Assembly (NCBI RefSeq): GCF_000185145.2
Contig: NZ_GL833119.1
Coordinates: forward strand, 1,677,464-1,741,463
DNA from: Hoylesella oralis ATCC 33269
GTDB taxonomy: Bacteria > Bacteroidota > Bacteroidia > Bacteroidales > Bacteroidaceae
DNA length: 64,000 nucleotides
Direction of reading: 5' to 3'
A program made the translations under genes and the position numbers. The notes beneath the pieces are model-generated. The model did not search any database. It saw only the letters and a program-made list of their open reading frames with translations, and was not told the origin of the DNA. Position 1 is the stretch's first letter. Each line of letters starts with the position of its first letter. This document shows positions 9,117 through 18,712 of this stretch, piece by piece.

Positions 9117-10508
9117 ATGAATACTTTATTTGATAAAATTTGGGATAAACATATTGTGCAACAGGTGGAGGACGGGCCCACGCAATTGTATATAGATCGG
9201 TTGTATTGTCATGAGGTTACGTCGCCTCAGGCATTTGCCGGACTTCGTGAACGTGGACTGAAATGTTTTCGTCCGAAGCAGATATTCTGCATGCCGGATC
9301 ACAATACACCGACGCATGATCAAGATAAACCGATCGAAGATCCTATATCGAGGAAACAAATCGATACCTTATATAAGAATACAGAGGAGTTTGGAGTTGC
9401 CGATTTCAAGATGAATACGCCTGACAACGGTATCATCCACGTGGTCGGACCAGAAAAAGGATTGTCGCTTCCGGGTATGACTATCGTTTGCGGGGACTCG
9501 CATACCAGTACGCATGGGGCCGTAGGAGCTATAGCTTTTGGTATTGGGACATCGGAAGTAGAAATGGTGATGGCGTCGCAGTGTATTCTTCAACAGAAAC
9601 CAAAGTCTATGCGTATCAATATTAATGGCAAACTTCAAGCCGGTGTTGTTGCAAAAGATGTTGCGCTATATCTTATGTCGAAGCTCACGACATCTGGTGC
9701 TACGGGCTATTTTGTGGAATATAGCGGTGAGGTAGTCCGTGATTTAAGTATGGAAGGACGCCTAACCCTTTGCAATCTCTCTATAGAAATGGGAGCGAGA
9801 GGTGGTTTCGTTGCGCCGGACGAGAAGACTTTTGAATATCTTAAAAACAGAGAGTATGCTCCGAAAGGAGAAGAGTGGAATAAGGCTGTTGCATATTGGA
9901 AAACTTTGAAAAGTGGTGAAGACGCAGTATTTGATAGAGAACTTCATTTTGATGCTGCGGATATCGAGCCGAGAATAACTTATGGTACTAATCCGGGAAT
10001 GGGTATCGGTATTTCAGAAAGAATACCCGCATTGGACGAAATTCCCGAAGTTGGACAAGCCTCATTTAGGAAGTCTCTCGAATATATGGGATTGAACCCG
10101 GGGGAAAAGTTATTAGGTCATAAGATCGATTATGTATTCTTAGGAGCTTGTACAAATGGACGAATAGAGGATTTCCGGGCATTTGCATCGATCGTGAAAG
10201 GAAAAAGAAAGGCCAATCATGTTACTGCATGGCTGGTGCCGGGAAGCTGGACAGTGGATAAACAGATACGTGAAGAAGGGCTTGATAAAATATTAGAAGC
10301 TGCCGGTTTTACTATTCGACAACCGGGATGCAGTGCTTGTTTGGCTATGAACGATGATAAAATTCCCGCCGGAATGTACAGTGTATCGACAAGTAACAGA
10401 AACTTTGAAGGGCGTCAAGGGCCGGGCAGCCGGACGATATTGGCGTCCCCATTGGTCGCAGCAGCGGCAGCTATAACAGGAGTAATTACCGATCCGCGTC
10501 GATTGTAA
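9117..10508 (+). CDS. leuC: 3-isopropylmalate dehydratase, large subunit
   Basis: With LeuD it isomerises 2-isopropylmalate to 3-isopropylmalate, and probably citramalate to 3-methylmalate. It is an aconitase-family [4Fe-4S] protein of 463 aa. The cluster cysteines are visible in [10 protein letters not shown] and GCSACLAMN, and the conserved [11 protein letters not shown] is near residue 125. It lies 43 nt after leuA and 32 nt before leuD in the same operon. Confidence 0.96.
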   Translation: MNTLFDKIWDKHIVQQVEDGPTQLYIDRLYCHEVTSPQAFAGLRERGLKCFRPKQIFCMPDHNTPTHDQDKPIEDPISRKQIDTLYKNTEEFGVADFKMNTPDNGIIHVVGPEKGLSLPGMTIVCGDSHTSTHGAVGAIAFGIGTSEVEMVMASQCILQQKPKSMRININGKLQAGVVAKDVALYLMSKLTTSGATGYFVEYSGEVVRDLSMEGRLTLCNLSIEMGARGGFVAPDEKTFEYLKNREYAPKGEEWNKAVAYWKTLKSGEDAVFDRELHFDAADIEPRITYGTNPGMGIGISERIPALDEIPEVGQASFRKSLEYMGLNPGEKLLGHKIDYVFLGACTNGRIEDFRAFASIVKGKRKANHVTAWLVPGSWTVDKQIREEGLDKILEAAGFTIRQPGCSACLAMNDDKIPAGMYSVSTSNRNFEGRQGPGSRTILASPLVAAAAAITGVITDPRRL

Positions 10509-10540
10509 GAAGGATTAACACACTATTAATTAGAATAGAT

Positions 10541-11131
10541 ATGAAACAGAAATTTGATATAATCACGTCGACTTGCGTTCCGCTTCCGCTTGAGAATGTG
10601 GATACGGATCAAATCATCCCTGCCCGTTTCCTGAAAGCGACAGATAAAGAGGGGTTCGGAGATAATTTATTTCGTGATTGGAGATATAACAAAGACGGTT
10701 CGCTTAAAGAAGATTTTGTACTGAACGATACTTCTTACGGCGGTGTAATATTGGTTGCGGGCAAGAATTTCGGCTCCGGATCGAGTCGGGAGCACGCTGC
10801 ATGGGCGATAGCCGGCTATGGTTTCAGGGTTGTAATCAGCTCTTTCTTTGCCGATATCCACAAAAATAACGAATTGAATAACTTTGTATTGCCGGTAGTT
10901 GTGTCGGAAATGTTCCTTAGAGAGTTGTTTGAGAGTATCGACAAGGATCACCAGACACAGGTAAAAGTCGATCTGCCTAATCAAACTGTGACCAATATGG
11001 CGACCGGAAGCAGCGAACATTTTGAAATAAATGCCTATAAAAAGCATTGTCTTATGAATGGATTGGATGATATTGATTATCTCCTCCAAAACAAAGATAA
11101 GATAGAACAATGGGAACAGCAGAACAAATAA
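10541..11131 (+). CDS. leuD: 3-isopropylmalate dehydratase, small subunit
   Basis: This is the swivel-domain subunit of isopropylmalate isomerase, partner of LeuC. The family motif [17 protein letters not shown] is near residue 70, and the N-terminal part [15 protein letters not shown] is typical. The 196-aa length fits the bacterial small subunit. Its 3' end overlaps the next gene by 22 nt, which suggests translational coupling to the probable citramalate synthase. Confidence 0.95.
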   Translation: MKQKFDIITSTCVPLPLENVDTDQIIPARFLKATDKEGFGDNLFRDWRYNKDGSLKEDFVLNDTSYGGVILVAGKNFGSGSSREHAAWAIAGYGFRVVISSFFADIHKNNELNNFVLPVVVSEMFLRELFESIDKDHQTQVKVDLPNQTVTNMATGSSEHFEINAYKKHCLMNGLDDIDYLLQNKDKIEQWEQQNK

Positions 11132-12681
11132 GCAGATATAGGCGTACTCCTCCGGCGGTAGAGATCATGGATTGTACGCTTCGGGATGGGGAACAAACCA
11201 GCGGAGTCTCGTTTTTGCCGCATGAAAAGCTGATGATAGCCCACATGTTGCTGCATGATATAAACGTCGATAGGATAGAAGTAGCCTCGGCACGGGTATC
11301 TGAAGGAGAGAAAGATGCTGTAAGAATGATTTGTCGTAATGCGGAGCGTGACGGTATGCTCGGTCGTATAGAGGTGTTGGGATTTATAGATAATAAGAAA
11401 TCTATAGATTGGATAAGTGATTGTGGCGGCAGGGTAATCAACTTACTTGCCAAAGGTTCCTTGAAACATTGCATGCAACAGTTACACAAGACACCCGAAG
11501 AACACATCTCTGACATATTGAAAGAATTGGAATATGCCGAGCAACAACGCATGACGGTAAATCTTTATTTGGAAGATTGGAGTAATGGAATGAAAGATTC
11601 TCCCGAATATGTATATCAGGTAATGAAAGGGCTTGTGCACACTAACATAAAGAGATTTCTTCTTCCCGATACGCTTGGAATTATGAATCCTCTGCAATGT
11701 GTGGAATATATGCGTAAAATGTTGAAGCATTTCCCCGATCAACATTTCGATTTCCATGCCCACAATGATTACGATCTTGCTGTGTCGAATTCGCTTGCTG
11801 CGGTATTAAGTGGTTGCAAAGGGTTGCATGTTACGGTTAACGGACTGGGAGAGCGTTGCGGAAATGCGCCGCTTGCAAGTGTACAAGTTATATTGAAGGA
11901 TCAGTTTCAGGCAAAGACTAATATTAATGAAAACAGACTGAACGAAATCAGTAAGTTGGTAGAAAGTTACAGCGGTATTGCCGTGGCACCTAACCAACCC
12001 ATTGTGGGTGAGAATGTATTTACGCAGGTCGCGGGAGTACATGCCGATGGTGATAACAAGGATAATCTTTATTGTAATGATCTTGTACCCGAGCGTTTCG
12101 GCAGGAAGCGCGAATATGCGCTTGGGAAAAACAGCGGAAAAGCCAATATTGCAAAAAATCTCTGTGAATTGGGACTTGAGCTTACACCGGAGCAAACCCG
12201 TAAGGTTACGCAACGAATTACCGAGCTCGGAGACCGAAAGGAATTAGTTACGCAGGATGATCTTCCATATATAGTAAGCGATGTATTAAAGCACGACACC
12301 GTACAGAACAGAGTAAAACTTGTAAGTTATATGGTTTCTACTTCTTATGGATTGAAGCCGATTGCCAGTATTAAGATAGAGGTAGATGGACAACAATATG
12401 AAGCTGACTCTACCGGAGACGGTCAATACGATGCTTTTGTAAAAGCATTGCGCAAGATTTACAGAGACAATTTGAACCGTACATTCCCCACGCTTGCCAA
12501 TTATGCCGTAACAATTCCTCCCGGAGGTAGGACGGATGCGCTGGTCCAAACCGTTATTACATGGCAGAATGGAGATAAACAATTGCGCACGCGTGGTCTT
12601 GATGCCGATCAAACAGAGGCCGCAATCAAGGCCACTTTCAAGATGTTGAACATCATAGAAGATAAACAAAATTCAGAGTAA
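11110..12681 (+). CDS. cimA: Probable (R)-citramalate synthase (LeuA/CimA family)
   Basis: This is a second HMGL-like acyltransferase of 523 aa: TIM barrel with [12 protein letters not shown], the metal motif [14 protein letters not shown], and a C-terminal LeuA-type allosteric domain (residues about 390-515). The same operon already has a LeuA. Family architecture, length and placement between leuD and leuB suggest citramalate synthase, which makes citramalate from pyruvate and acetyl-CoA. LeuCD and LeuB could then give 2-oxobutyrate for isoleucine without threonine deaminase. The substrate is an inference; a second isopropylmalate synthase is the alternative. The start overlaps leuD by 22 nt. 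The Ile-rich leader at 7392 supports an isoleucine role. Confidence 0.75.
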   Translation: MGTAEQISRYRRTPPAVEIMDCTLRDGEQTSGVSFLPHEKLMIAHMLLHDINVDRIEVASARVSEGEKDAVRMICRNAERDGMLGRIEVLGFIDNKKSIDWISDCGGRVINLLAKGSLKHCMQQLHKTPEEHISDILKELEYAEQQRMTVNLYLEDWSNGMKDSPEYVYQVMKGLVHTNIKRFLLPDTLGIMNPLQCVEYMRKMLKHFPDQHFDFHAHNDYDLAVSNSLAAVLSGCKGLHVTVNGLGERCGNAPLASVQVILKDQFQAKTNINENRLNEISKLVESYSGIAVAPNQPIVGENVFTQVAGVHADGDNKDNLYCNDLVPERFGRKREYALGKNSGKANIAKNLCELGLELTPEQTRKVTQRITELGDRKELVTQDDLPYIVSDVLKHDTVQNRVKLVSYMVSTSYGLKPIASIKIEVDGQQYEADSTGDGQYDAFVKALRKIYRDNLNRTFPTLANYAVTIPPGGRTDALVQTVITWQNGDKQLRTRGLDADQTEAAIKATFKMLNIIEDKQNSE

Positions 12682-12685
12682 AGTT

Positions 12686-13747
12686 ATGAAATTAAAGATT
12701 GCAGTATTGGCCGGTGACGGTATAGGGCCGGAGATAATGAAGCAAGGTGTTGCCGTAATGGATGCTATAGCCGAAAAGTTTCATCACGAAGTGGTGTATG
12801 AGGAGGCGATATGCGGAGCACATGCGATAGACAGGATAGGCGATCCATTTCCGGAAGAAACCTATAAAGTGTGCATGAATGCCGATGCTGTGTTATTTGC
12901 AGCGGTGGGCGATCCGAAATACGACAATGATCCAATGGCGAAAGTTCGCCCGGAACAGGGGCTCTTGGCTATGCGTAAACGACTTGGATTGTTTGCCAAT
13001 ATACGGCCGGTACAAACATTTAAGTGCTTATTGCATAAGTCTCCGTTAAAAGACGAGCTTATAAAGGGTGCCGACTTCATCTGCATTCGTGAGTTGACTG
13101 GCGGAATGTATTTCGGTGAAAAGTATCAAGATAACGACAAAGCCTATGATACGAACTATTATACCCGTCCGGAAATTGAGCGTATTCTTAGGGTGGCTTA
13201 TGATTATGCACGCAAGCGCCGCCGCCATCTTACGGTGGTTGATAAGGCTAATGTGCTTGCTTCGAGTCGTTTATGGCGCCAAGTAGCCAAAGAACTTGCA
13301 CCGGAATATCCCGATGTGGAAACCGACTATATGTTTGTAGATAATGCTGCGATGCGTATGATAGCCGAGCCTACGTTTTTCGATGTAATGGTAACGGAAA
13401 ATACTTTCGGCGATATTCTGACCGATGAGGGCAGCTGTATTTCCGGTTCTATGGGATTGTTGCCTTCCGCATCTACAGGTGAACACACGCCGGTGTTCGA
13501 ACCTGTGCATGGTAGTTGGCCTCAGGCAACCGGAAAGAACCTTGCTAATCCGATAGCACAGATACTCTCTGTTGCCATGATGCTCGAACACTTTGACTTG
13601 AAAGAAGAAGGTGCATTGATAAGAAAGGCCGTAGATGAGAGTCTTGATGCCAATGTGCGTACACCCGAGATACAAGTTGAGGGAGCCACACCATACGGAA
13701 CCAAAGAGGTTGGATCATGGATTGTGGATTATATAAGAAAGGCATGA
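12686..13747 (+). CDS. leuB: 3-isopropylmalate dehydrogenase
   Basis: It oxidises and decarboxylates 3-isopropylmalate to 2-oxoisocaproate with NAD+, and probably 3-methylmalate in the citramalate route. This is a 353-aa isocitrate/isopropylmalate dehydrogenase-family protein. It starts [15 protein letters not shown], and the substrate region contains [10 protein letters not shown]. The metal/NAD region has [15 protein letters not shown], followed by [12 protein letters not shown] and EPVHGSWP. It begins 4 nt after cimA and is the last gene of the operon. I see no strong terminator after it. Confidence 0.95.
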   Translation: MKLKIAVLAGDGIGPEIMKQGVAVMDAIAEKFHHEVVYEEAICGAHAIDRIGDPFPEETYKVCMNADAVLFAAVGDPKYDNDPMAKVRPEQGLLAMRKRLGLFANIRPVQTFKCLLHKSPLKDELIKGADFICIRELTGGMYFGEKYQDNDKAYDTNYYTRPEIERILRVAYDYARKRRRHLTVVDKANVLASSRLWRQVAKELAPEYPDVETDYMFVDNAAMRMIAEPTFFDVMVTENTFGDILTDEGSCISGSMGLLPSASTGEHTPVFEPVHGSWPQATGKNLANPIAQILSVAMMLEHFDLKEEGALIRKAVDESLDANVRTPEIQVEGATPYGTKEVGSWIVDYIRKA

Positions 13748-13821
13748 TGTGAAAAAATAGCAATTAAGAATTAAAATAATTAATGGCAGACGGTATTTAT
13801 ATCATCTGTCATTTTTTTGCA

Positions 13822-13829
13822 TATCTTTG
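13822..13829 (+). promoter_or_regulatory. -7 promoter element of the TPR gene
   Basis: TATCTTTG matches TAnnTTTG and lies 23 nt before the ATG at 13853. No good TTTG is seen in the -33 position. Confidence 0.5.
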
Positions 13830-13852
13830 CGGTGTTTTATTGTTAGAGCATC

Positions 13853-14530
13853 ATGTTCAAGAAAATTTTATTCCTGTTTTTCGGTCTTATAGCGATATGC
13901 AAGAGCTATGCACAGAGTACAAATCCGATCAGAGATTCTTTGTCTGTGGCGATGGAACAGTTGGCTTATCATCCCGACAGTATAGATTTATGTCTTAAAA
14001 AGGCAGGATGGAATATACAGTTACAGCAGTGGCAGTATGCACAAGAAACCTATGATAGGGTGCTGAAACGTGATCCTGATAATATTGCAGCGTTATATTA
14101 TAGGGCCTATGTGAACGAGAAACAAGGGCGATACAGCTTTGCAAGAATGGATTACAATAATCTTTTGAAGATTATTCCCGGCAACTTCGAGGCACAGTTG
14201 GGCTTAGCACTGCTGAACCAGAAAGATCATCATTACACAGAAGCAATGGAACAGATCAACAGGCTGGTCGAACAGTATCCCGACAGTGCCGTTGCATACG
14301 CGGCGCGTGCCGGTATCGAATGCGAACGGAATATGTTCGAATTAGCCGAATACGACTATGCAGAAGCTGTAAAAAGAGATGCAGGCAATACGGACTACAT
14401 CCTTAATCGTGCAGATTTATTGATACGACTGAACCGGAAGCAGGAAGCAAGGAAAGAATTAGACCGCCTTGTAGCATTGGGAATACCGAGAAACAGCTTG
14501 AACGAGTATTACAAAAAAGTGAGAAAATAG
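13853..14530 (+). CDS. Secreted tetratricopeptide-repeat protein
   Basis: This 225-aa protein has an N-terminal signal peptide (hydrophobic ILFLFFGLIAICKSYA, residues about 5-20) and then helical TPR units, for example YAQETYDRVLKRDPDNIAAL and YTEAMEQINRLVEQYPDSA. It should be periplasmic or on the cell surface, with a scaffolding or protein-binding role; no catalytic domain is visible. It has its own likely promoter and is separated from leuB by 105 nt. No specific function can be assigned. Confidence 0.85.
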   Translation: MFKKILFLFFGLIAICKSYAQSTNPIRDSLSVAMEQLAYHPDSIDLCLKKAGWNIQLQQWQYAQETYDRVLKRDPDNIAALYYRAYVNEKQGRYSFARMDYNNLLKIIPGNFEAQLGLALLNQKDHHYTEAMEQINRLVEQYPDSAVAYAARAGIECERNMFELAEYDYAEAVKRDAGNTDYILNRADLLIRLNRKQEARKELDRLVALGIPRNSLNEYYKKVRK

Positions 14531-14681
14531 GGTAATGCTTATAGAGAAGACGGTTTATGCCGCATATAGGCATGCCGAACAGCACAGGTAGAAATAATGC
14601 CTGTCGACGATAGAAGCATGGCGTAATACGCGCAGAAGTGCATGCAGTTATCGCGAAAATATAAAAGTAGAGCAGGAAAAG

Positions 14682-14754
14682 AGCGGTAAACGGGGTTCGA
14701 ACCCGCGACCTTCGGCTTGGGAAGCCGACGCTCTGCCAACTGAGCTACTACCGC
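14682..14754 (-). tRNA. tRNA-Gly (CCC)
   Basis: The minus-strand cloverleaf has acceptor GCGGTAG pairing with TTACCGC and anticodon stem TCGGC/GCCGA around the loop TTCCCAA, so the anticodon is CCC. The T arm contains GGTTCGAACC. The discriminator is T, as expected for glycine, and CCA is not encoded. Confidence 0.93.
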
Positions 14755-14783
14755 ATATTAAGTGAAACAATAGGATTTGAGTG

Positions 14784-14856
14784 AGCCGATACCCGGACTC
14801 GAACCGGGGACCTATTCATTACGAATGAATTGCTCTACCAACTGAGCCATATCGGC
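14784..14856 (-). tRNA. tRNA-Thr (CGT)
   Basis: The minus-strand cloverleaf has acceptor GCCGATA/TATCGGC, anticodon stem ATTCA/TGAAT around loop TTCGTAA (anticodon CGT), and T arm GGTTCGAGTCC. It lies 29 nt from tRNA-Gly and is probably cotranscribed with it. Confidence 0.93.
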
Positions 14857-14918
14857 ATTTCGTAATTGCGTGTGCAAAGATATGAGATTTTTTTGTAACA
14901 ACCAAATTCTTTGTCGTT

Positions 14919-16178
14919 TTATTTTATACGTATGCTGTTATAGCCTACAAGCCTGTCGGTGCGTTCTCCGATGCCTTTGAAATATACCAGAGCCTGATAT
15001 CGGTTTTCTGTTTGGTAGAAATTGCCTTCAGACGGTACGGGAACGAGTGTATGATCTGGTTTCATAAGCAAATATTGGTACGAATAGTAGCCTTGTTTCA
15101 GTTTTACGGCCGCTTCATAGCAGCCTTGCGTATCGTTGTATTGCATTTTGTATTGCGGCAAAAACCTATCATTCGTCCACGCACCGTTGAGATATATGTC
15201 GCCAGTTTGGTGTGGAGTTTTCAGACGGAAGTGTACAATAAGATAATCGGATGCCGTATTGTTCTCCACATTATCACTGTTTCTGATACAGAAGGCACCA
15301 TTGGCATCTTCATCGTATATATAACTTAGGCGTGGTTCATCGGTCCATACGTAAGCATGGTAGTTGCTTCCGTCCCAGTCGATGGTCTCTATTCCCATGG
15401 TAGGATGGTTTACATCGAGCGTTTCGAACTTGCGGTACTCATTTCCCCCCGCAAAAATAAGGTCTCTGTTGTGGCTCCATCGCAGTCCGTCGTTTGTAAT
15501 ATACTGCGGTTTGCTATTGATAACAGCATTGTCCCACCTGCCGTTTTGCATGACTACGGTTTGTATCTGATTTTGCGGATCGGTAACGTTTAGCGGGCCA
15601 TAGTTCAGGTTCATGGAAACTTGTTGGTGGGAATTATTGATATCGATATCGGTATTGGTAGATACGGAGAGAGATATACCGGCAATAGGTTCTACGATCC
15701 AGAAGCATGCACTAAGGACCGGTTCCTGATGATTGTTATCATCGTATACGGTAAGTCGGTAGTTTCCACTCATTCTGATGGCGCAACGTTCGTTGGGAAT
15801 AGATAGGGAATAGTGGGTATAAAGCTGGTTTGTGTTAACAGATTGTGCTATGTTATCTATCGTGTTGCCTTCGCTAAAGCCCTCAATATAGTCGCTTGCA
15901 AAAAGATTTTCCGAGGTCTTCCAGTCTGCTTCGCAATGTTCAATGGAGTAAGTGTAACGGTGATATTCGTGTGTCATGTCATCGAAAGAGATATTGATAG
16001 GCGTCTTGGCCAGATCGTTTAAATTGGTTATAGGAGGAACGAGCCAATTATTGCCAACCATTACCTGCAATGAAGCAATGCGACTGTTATAGATTACGTT
16101 CCGTTGAGCCTTACAAATGATGGCATATATCATAAAGATAGCCATGATACAGGTATGTTGTAATCCTCTTATATGCAT
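14919..16178 (-). CDS. Type IX secretion plug-type protein (DUF5103 family)
   Basis: This 419-aa protein has an N-terminal signal peptide ending near AIICKAQ and a body typical of the DUF5103 family (N-terminal part ISFDDMTHEYHRYTYSIEHC, then WIVEPIAGISLSV and a C-terminal Ig-like/CBM-like part PHQTGDIYLNGAW). In Flavobacterium johnsoniae a member of this family is the Plug protein that closes the SprA translocon of the type IX secretion system in the outer membrane. Here the role is by family only. It is followed by two tRNA genes and preceded, 3 nt upstream, by a TonB-dependent receptor on the same strand, so the two are likely cotranscribed. Confidence 0.75.
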   Translation of the reverse strand: MHIRGLQHTCIMAIFMIYAIICKAQRNVIYNSRIASLQVMVGNNWLVPPITNLNDLAKTPINISFDDMTHEYHRYTYSIEHCEADWKTSENLFASDYIEGFSEGNTIDNIAQSVNTNQLYTHYSLSIPNERCAIRMSGNYRLTVYDDNNHQEPVLSACFWIVEPIAGISLSVSTNTDIDINNSHQQVSMNLNYGPLNVTDPQNQIQTVVMQNGRWDNAVINSKPQYITNDGLRWSHNRDLIFAGGNEYRKFETLDVNHPTMGIETIDWDGSNYHAYVWTDEPRLSYIYDEDANGAFCIRNSDNVENNTASDYLIVHFRLKTPHQTGDIYLNGAWTNDRFLPQYKMQYNDTQGCYEAAVKLKQGYYSYQYLLMKPDHTLVPVPSEGNFYQTENRYQALVYFKGIGERTDRLVGYNSIRIK

Positions 16179-16181
16179 AGT

Positions 16182-18560
16182 TTAAAATTCACAAAGTATA
16201 CGTGCGTTGATTTGTCTGCCCGTGAGATAGTTAGGTACAGCATACTGATGATTGGTGACATCGGTAATCCAATAATACGAATTTACGTTGCTGATGCCGA
16301 ATAGGTTCAGGCAGTCTATGCCTAACCATATGTTCCTGAATATGCTGTTTGATGTTTTATGTTCGTTATTAAGCAGCCTGTAACTCATTCCGATATCTGC
16401 TCGTTTATAGGCAGGTGCACGGAATGAGTTGTTTTCTATTTCCTTATGTGGAGCCGAGAAAGGCAGCCCATCGGCATAAGCCAGCTTCAGCGACATCTTC
16501 CATCGTTCTGTTCCGGGAAAATAATCGGTAAAAAACAGATTGACAGCATATCTTTGATCGGTAGGTAAGGGGATGCTCTTGCCATTGAGTTTCATTCTCG
16601 TATTCATGACAGACAAGCTGATCCAAGAATCTGTTCCGGGCACGAATTCTCCGTACAGTTTAAGATCAATCCCCATAGCATGCCCGCTACCGATGTTATC
16701 GCCATAATATACTACCTTTACATTGTTCACACTGTAGGGAACAAGGTTACTTAAAGCCTTGTAATATGTTTCAGCTGTGAATTTAAATGGTCGTTGATTA
16801 AGATAGAAGCGGTAGTCGAAACCGGCGATGAAATGGATGGAACGCTGGCTTTTAGCTTTCTCGTTGAGCCGAGCATAGGTAACTCCGTTGACGGTCGAAG
16901 TGTCTCTTAATTCTTTGAAGAATGGTGCCTGATAATAGATGCCTGTGGCAAAACGCATGGTTACATTATGGTTGAATGCCGGAATAATGCCGAGAGACAG
17001 TCGAGGACTTATGATGGTTTCTTTATTAAAACTCCAATGGCTTATCCGTACACCGTAATTCAGTGTAAAGAATGCATGGGAATTGGTGCTCGTAAACCTA
17101 TAAGTATCTTGTAGATAAGTCTCTATGCGATTTGCATCAAGTGTATTGCGTGCGCGTAACGAATATACCATATTCAGGTCTCTGCCGGTATGAGGAATGC
17201 TGTAACCACTCGAGTCTCGCATCTCATATTCAACAGATTTTTCTTCGATATGTTCCCGTTTGAAGGTGAATGCTCCCTCGAAATTATGCTTCTTGGTTTT
17301 ATGGCTAAGCATGAGCTTTACGCTTTCGACGTGAGCTTTCAGGTAATTGCGTGCATGCAAGAAGTAGGTTCCAACGCCGAGATTTTCGCTTGTTTCCGTC
17401 TGCGTGAGCCAATATTGTCCTTGAATGTCGTACTTTTCTTGCTCCTTTGTAGAGAATGCTGATGCCAATACGGCGATCGAAGTGCTGTCGGTGATGTTGC
17501 GCCTAATGCCCAATGTTCCGAAATATGTTCTGAAAAGGTCTTTCTCTTGTCCGTCGAAATAGACGCGGAATGACTTTACATTTTGCAATGTGCCGAACTT
17601 AGTTTCACGGTCTTCCGGTTCAAAGTTGTAGTGGTTGTCGGAAATGTTGCCTATAAAATCGATCGTCCATCGCCTGTTGGGTTTATAATTAAGATAGGTT
17701 TGGTAATCTAAGAAAGAAGGTTTGTATTCTCCATTGGTTTCAAGAGTGCCCAACAGATATTTGGTTGTTTTGTATCTGATGCCGTTAGACCACGAGAATT
17801 TCTTATTTCCAAAGCCGACGTATGCACTTGCTCCCAGCAGACTTGCTGCCACTGAGGCTTCGAATTTTTTAGGAAGTTTATAGGTAATATCGAGGGCTGA
17901 AGACATTTTGTCGCCATACTTGGCTTCAAATCCGCCGGTTGAAAAGCCGATCTTTTCTACCATGTCCGGATTTATAATAGAGAGGCCTTCCTGCTGTCCG
18001 CTTCTTACGAGAAACGGACGATATATTTCTACATTATTGATATATACGCTATTTTCATCGAAGGCGCCTCCGCGAACGTTGTATTGTGAGGAAAGTTCGC
18101 TGTGTGTAGATACGCCAGCCTGACTCTGTATCAGAGCTTCTACACCATTACCCGAAGCGTTTGGCGTCAATTTCATGTCTTCCTTTTTCAGTTCCTGAGT
18201 TTGTCCGCTTTGTATACGTTGCCCCGTAATCTGCACTTCATTTAAAGTTGTGTTGTCTGAATACAGTACTATTTGAAGGTTTTGTGTACCTTTTGGCCTC
18301 CTCAATACACGTGTCTTGGTTTTATAACCGATCATAGAAAACCTGACGACAACAGAGTCTGCCGAATGTAACTGCATGCTGAACTTTCCGTTTAATGATG
18401 TAAGAGTTACTTTCCCTTGCTTCAGCACCGAGACTGTAGCTAATTCCACGGGATTTTGATCTTCGTCTGTAACCTTACCTTGCAGGGTGAAAGTCTGCGC
18501 TGTACTGCAGATGGCATGCAGCAATAGTATGATATATAAAATCGAATACTTCTTTCTCAT
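16182..18560 (-). CDS. TonB-dependent outer-membrane receptor with carboxypeptidase-like N-terminal domain
   Basis: This is a 792-aa outer-membrane beta-barrel. In order it has: a signal peptide (residues 1-21); a CarboxypepD_reg-like domain (FTLQGKVTDEDQNPVELATV, residues about 23-105); a plug domain (QSQAGVSTHSELSSQYNVRG and VYINNVEIYRP); and a beta-barrel ending in Phe, as outer-membrane proteins do. It would take up a ligand with energy from TonB. The ligand is unknown and no SusD partner is adjacent, so a glycan-uptake pair is not indicated. The gene is followed within 3 nt by the T9SS plug-type gene. Confidence 0.88.
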   Translation of the reverse strand: MRKKYSILYIILLLHAICSTAQTFTLQGKVTDEDQNPVELATVSVLKQGKVTLTSLNGKFSMQLHSADSVVVRFSMIGYKTKTRVLRRPKGTQNLQIVLYSDNTTLNEVQITGQRIQSGQTQELKKEDMKLTPNASGNGVEALIQSQAGVSTHSELSSQYNVRGGAFDENSVYINNVEIYRPFLVRSGQQEGLSIINPDMVEKIGFSTGGFEAKYGDKMSSALDITYKLPKKFEASVAASLLGASAYVGFGNKKFSWSNGIRYKTTKYLLGTLETNGEYKPSFLDYQTYLNYKPNRRWTIDFIGNISDNHYNFEPEDRETKFGTLQNVKSFRVYFDGQEKDLFRTYFGTLGIRRNITDSTSIAVLASAFSTKEQEKYDIQGQYWLTQTETSENLGVGTYFLHARNYLKAHVESVKLMLSHKTKKHNFEGAFTFKREHIEEKSVEYEMRDSSGYSIPHTGRDLNMVYSLRARNTLDANRIETYLQDTYRFTSTNSHAFFTLNYGVRISHWSFNKETIISPRLSLGIIPAFNHNVTMRFATGIYYQAPFFKELRDTSTVNGVTYARLNEKAKSQRSIHFIAGFDYRFYLNQRPFKFTAETYYKALSNLVPYSVNNVKVVYYGDNIGSGHAMGIDLKLYGEFVPGTDSWISLSVMNTRMKLNGKSIPLPTDQRYAVNLFFTDYFPGTERWKMSLKLAYADGLPFSAPHKEIENNSFRAPAYKRADIGMSYRLLNNEHKTSNSIFRNIWLGIDCLNLFGISNVNSYYWITDVTNHQYAVPNYLTGRQINARILCEF

Positions 18561-18639
18561 ATGTTACAAATAACGTATTTATCGTATTTATATTGTATGG
18601 ATGTTAAATTATAAGGTGTATATTAAAATAAGTATATAA

Positions 18640-18671
18640 TTTGTACATGAAATTATTTTTTACTATCTTTG
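18640..18671 (+). promoter_or_regulatory. Promoter of ileS
   Basis: TTTG (18640-18643), a 20-nt spacer and TATCTTTG (18664-18671) match both promoter boxes of the phylum. The ATG of ileS follows 41 nt later. Confidence 0.8.
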
Positions 18672-18712
18672 CCCACCAAAATATTATTATATAATAAAAC
18701 GAAGGTATAAAG

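Noticed and set aside
18561..18712. T-box or other riboswitch upstream of ileS
   Set aside because: Only about 35 nt separate the likely transcription start from the ATG, too short for such a leader.
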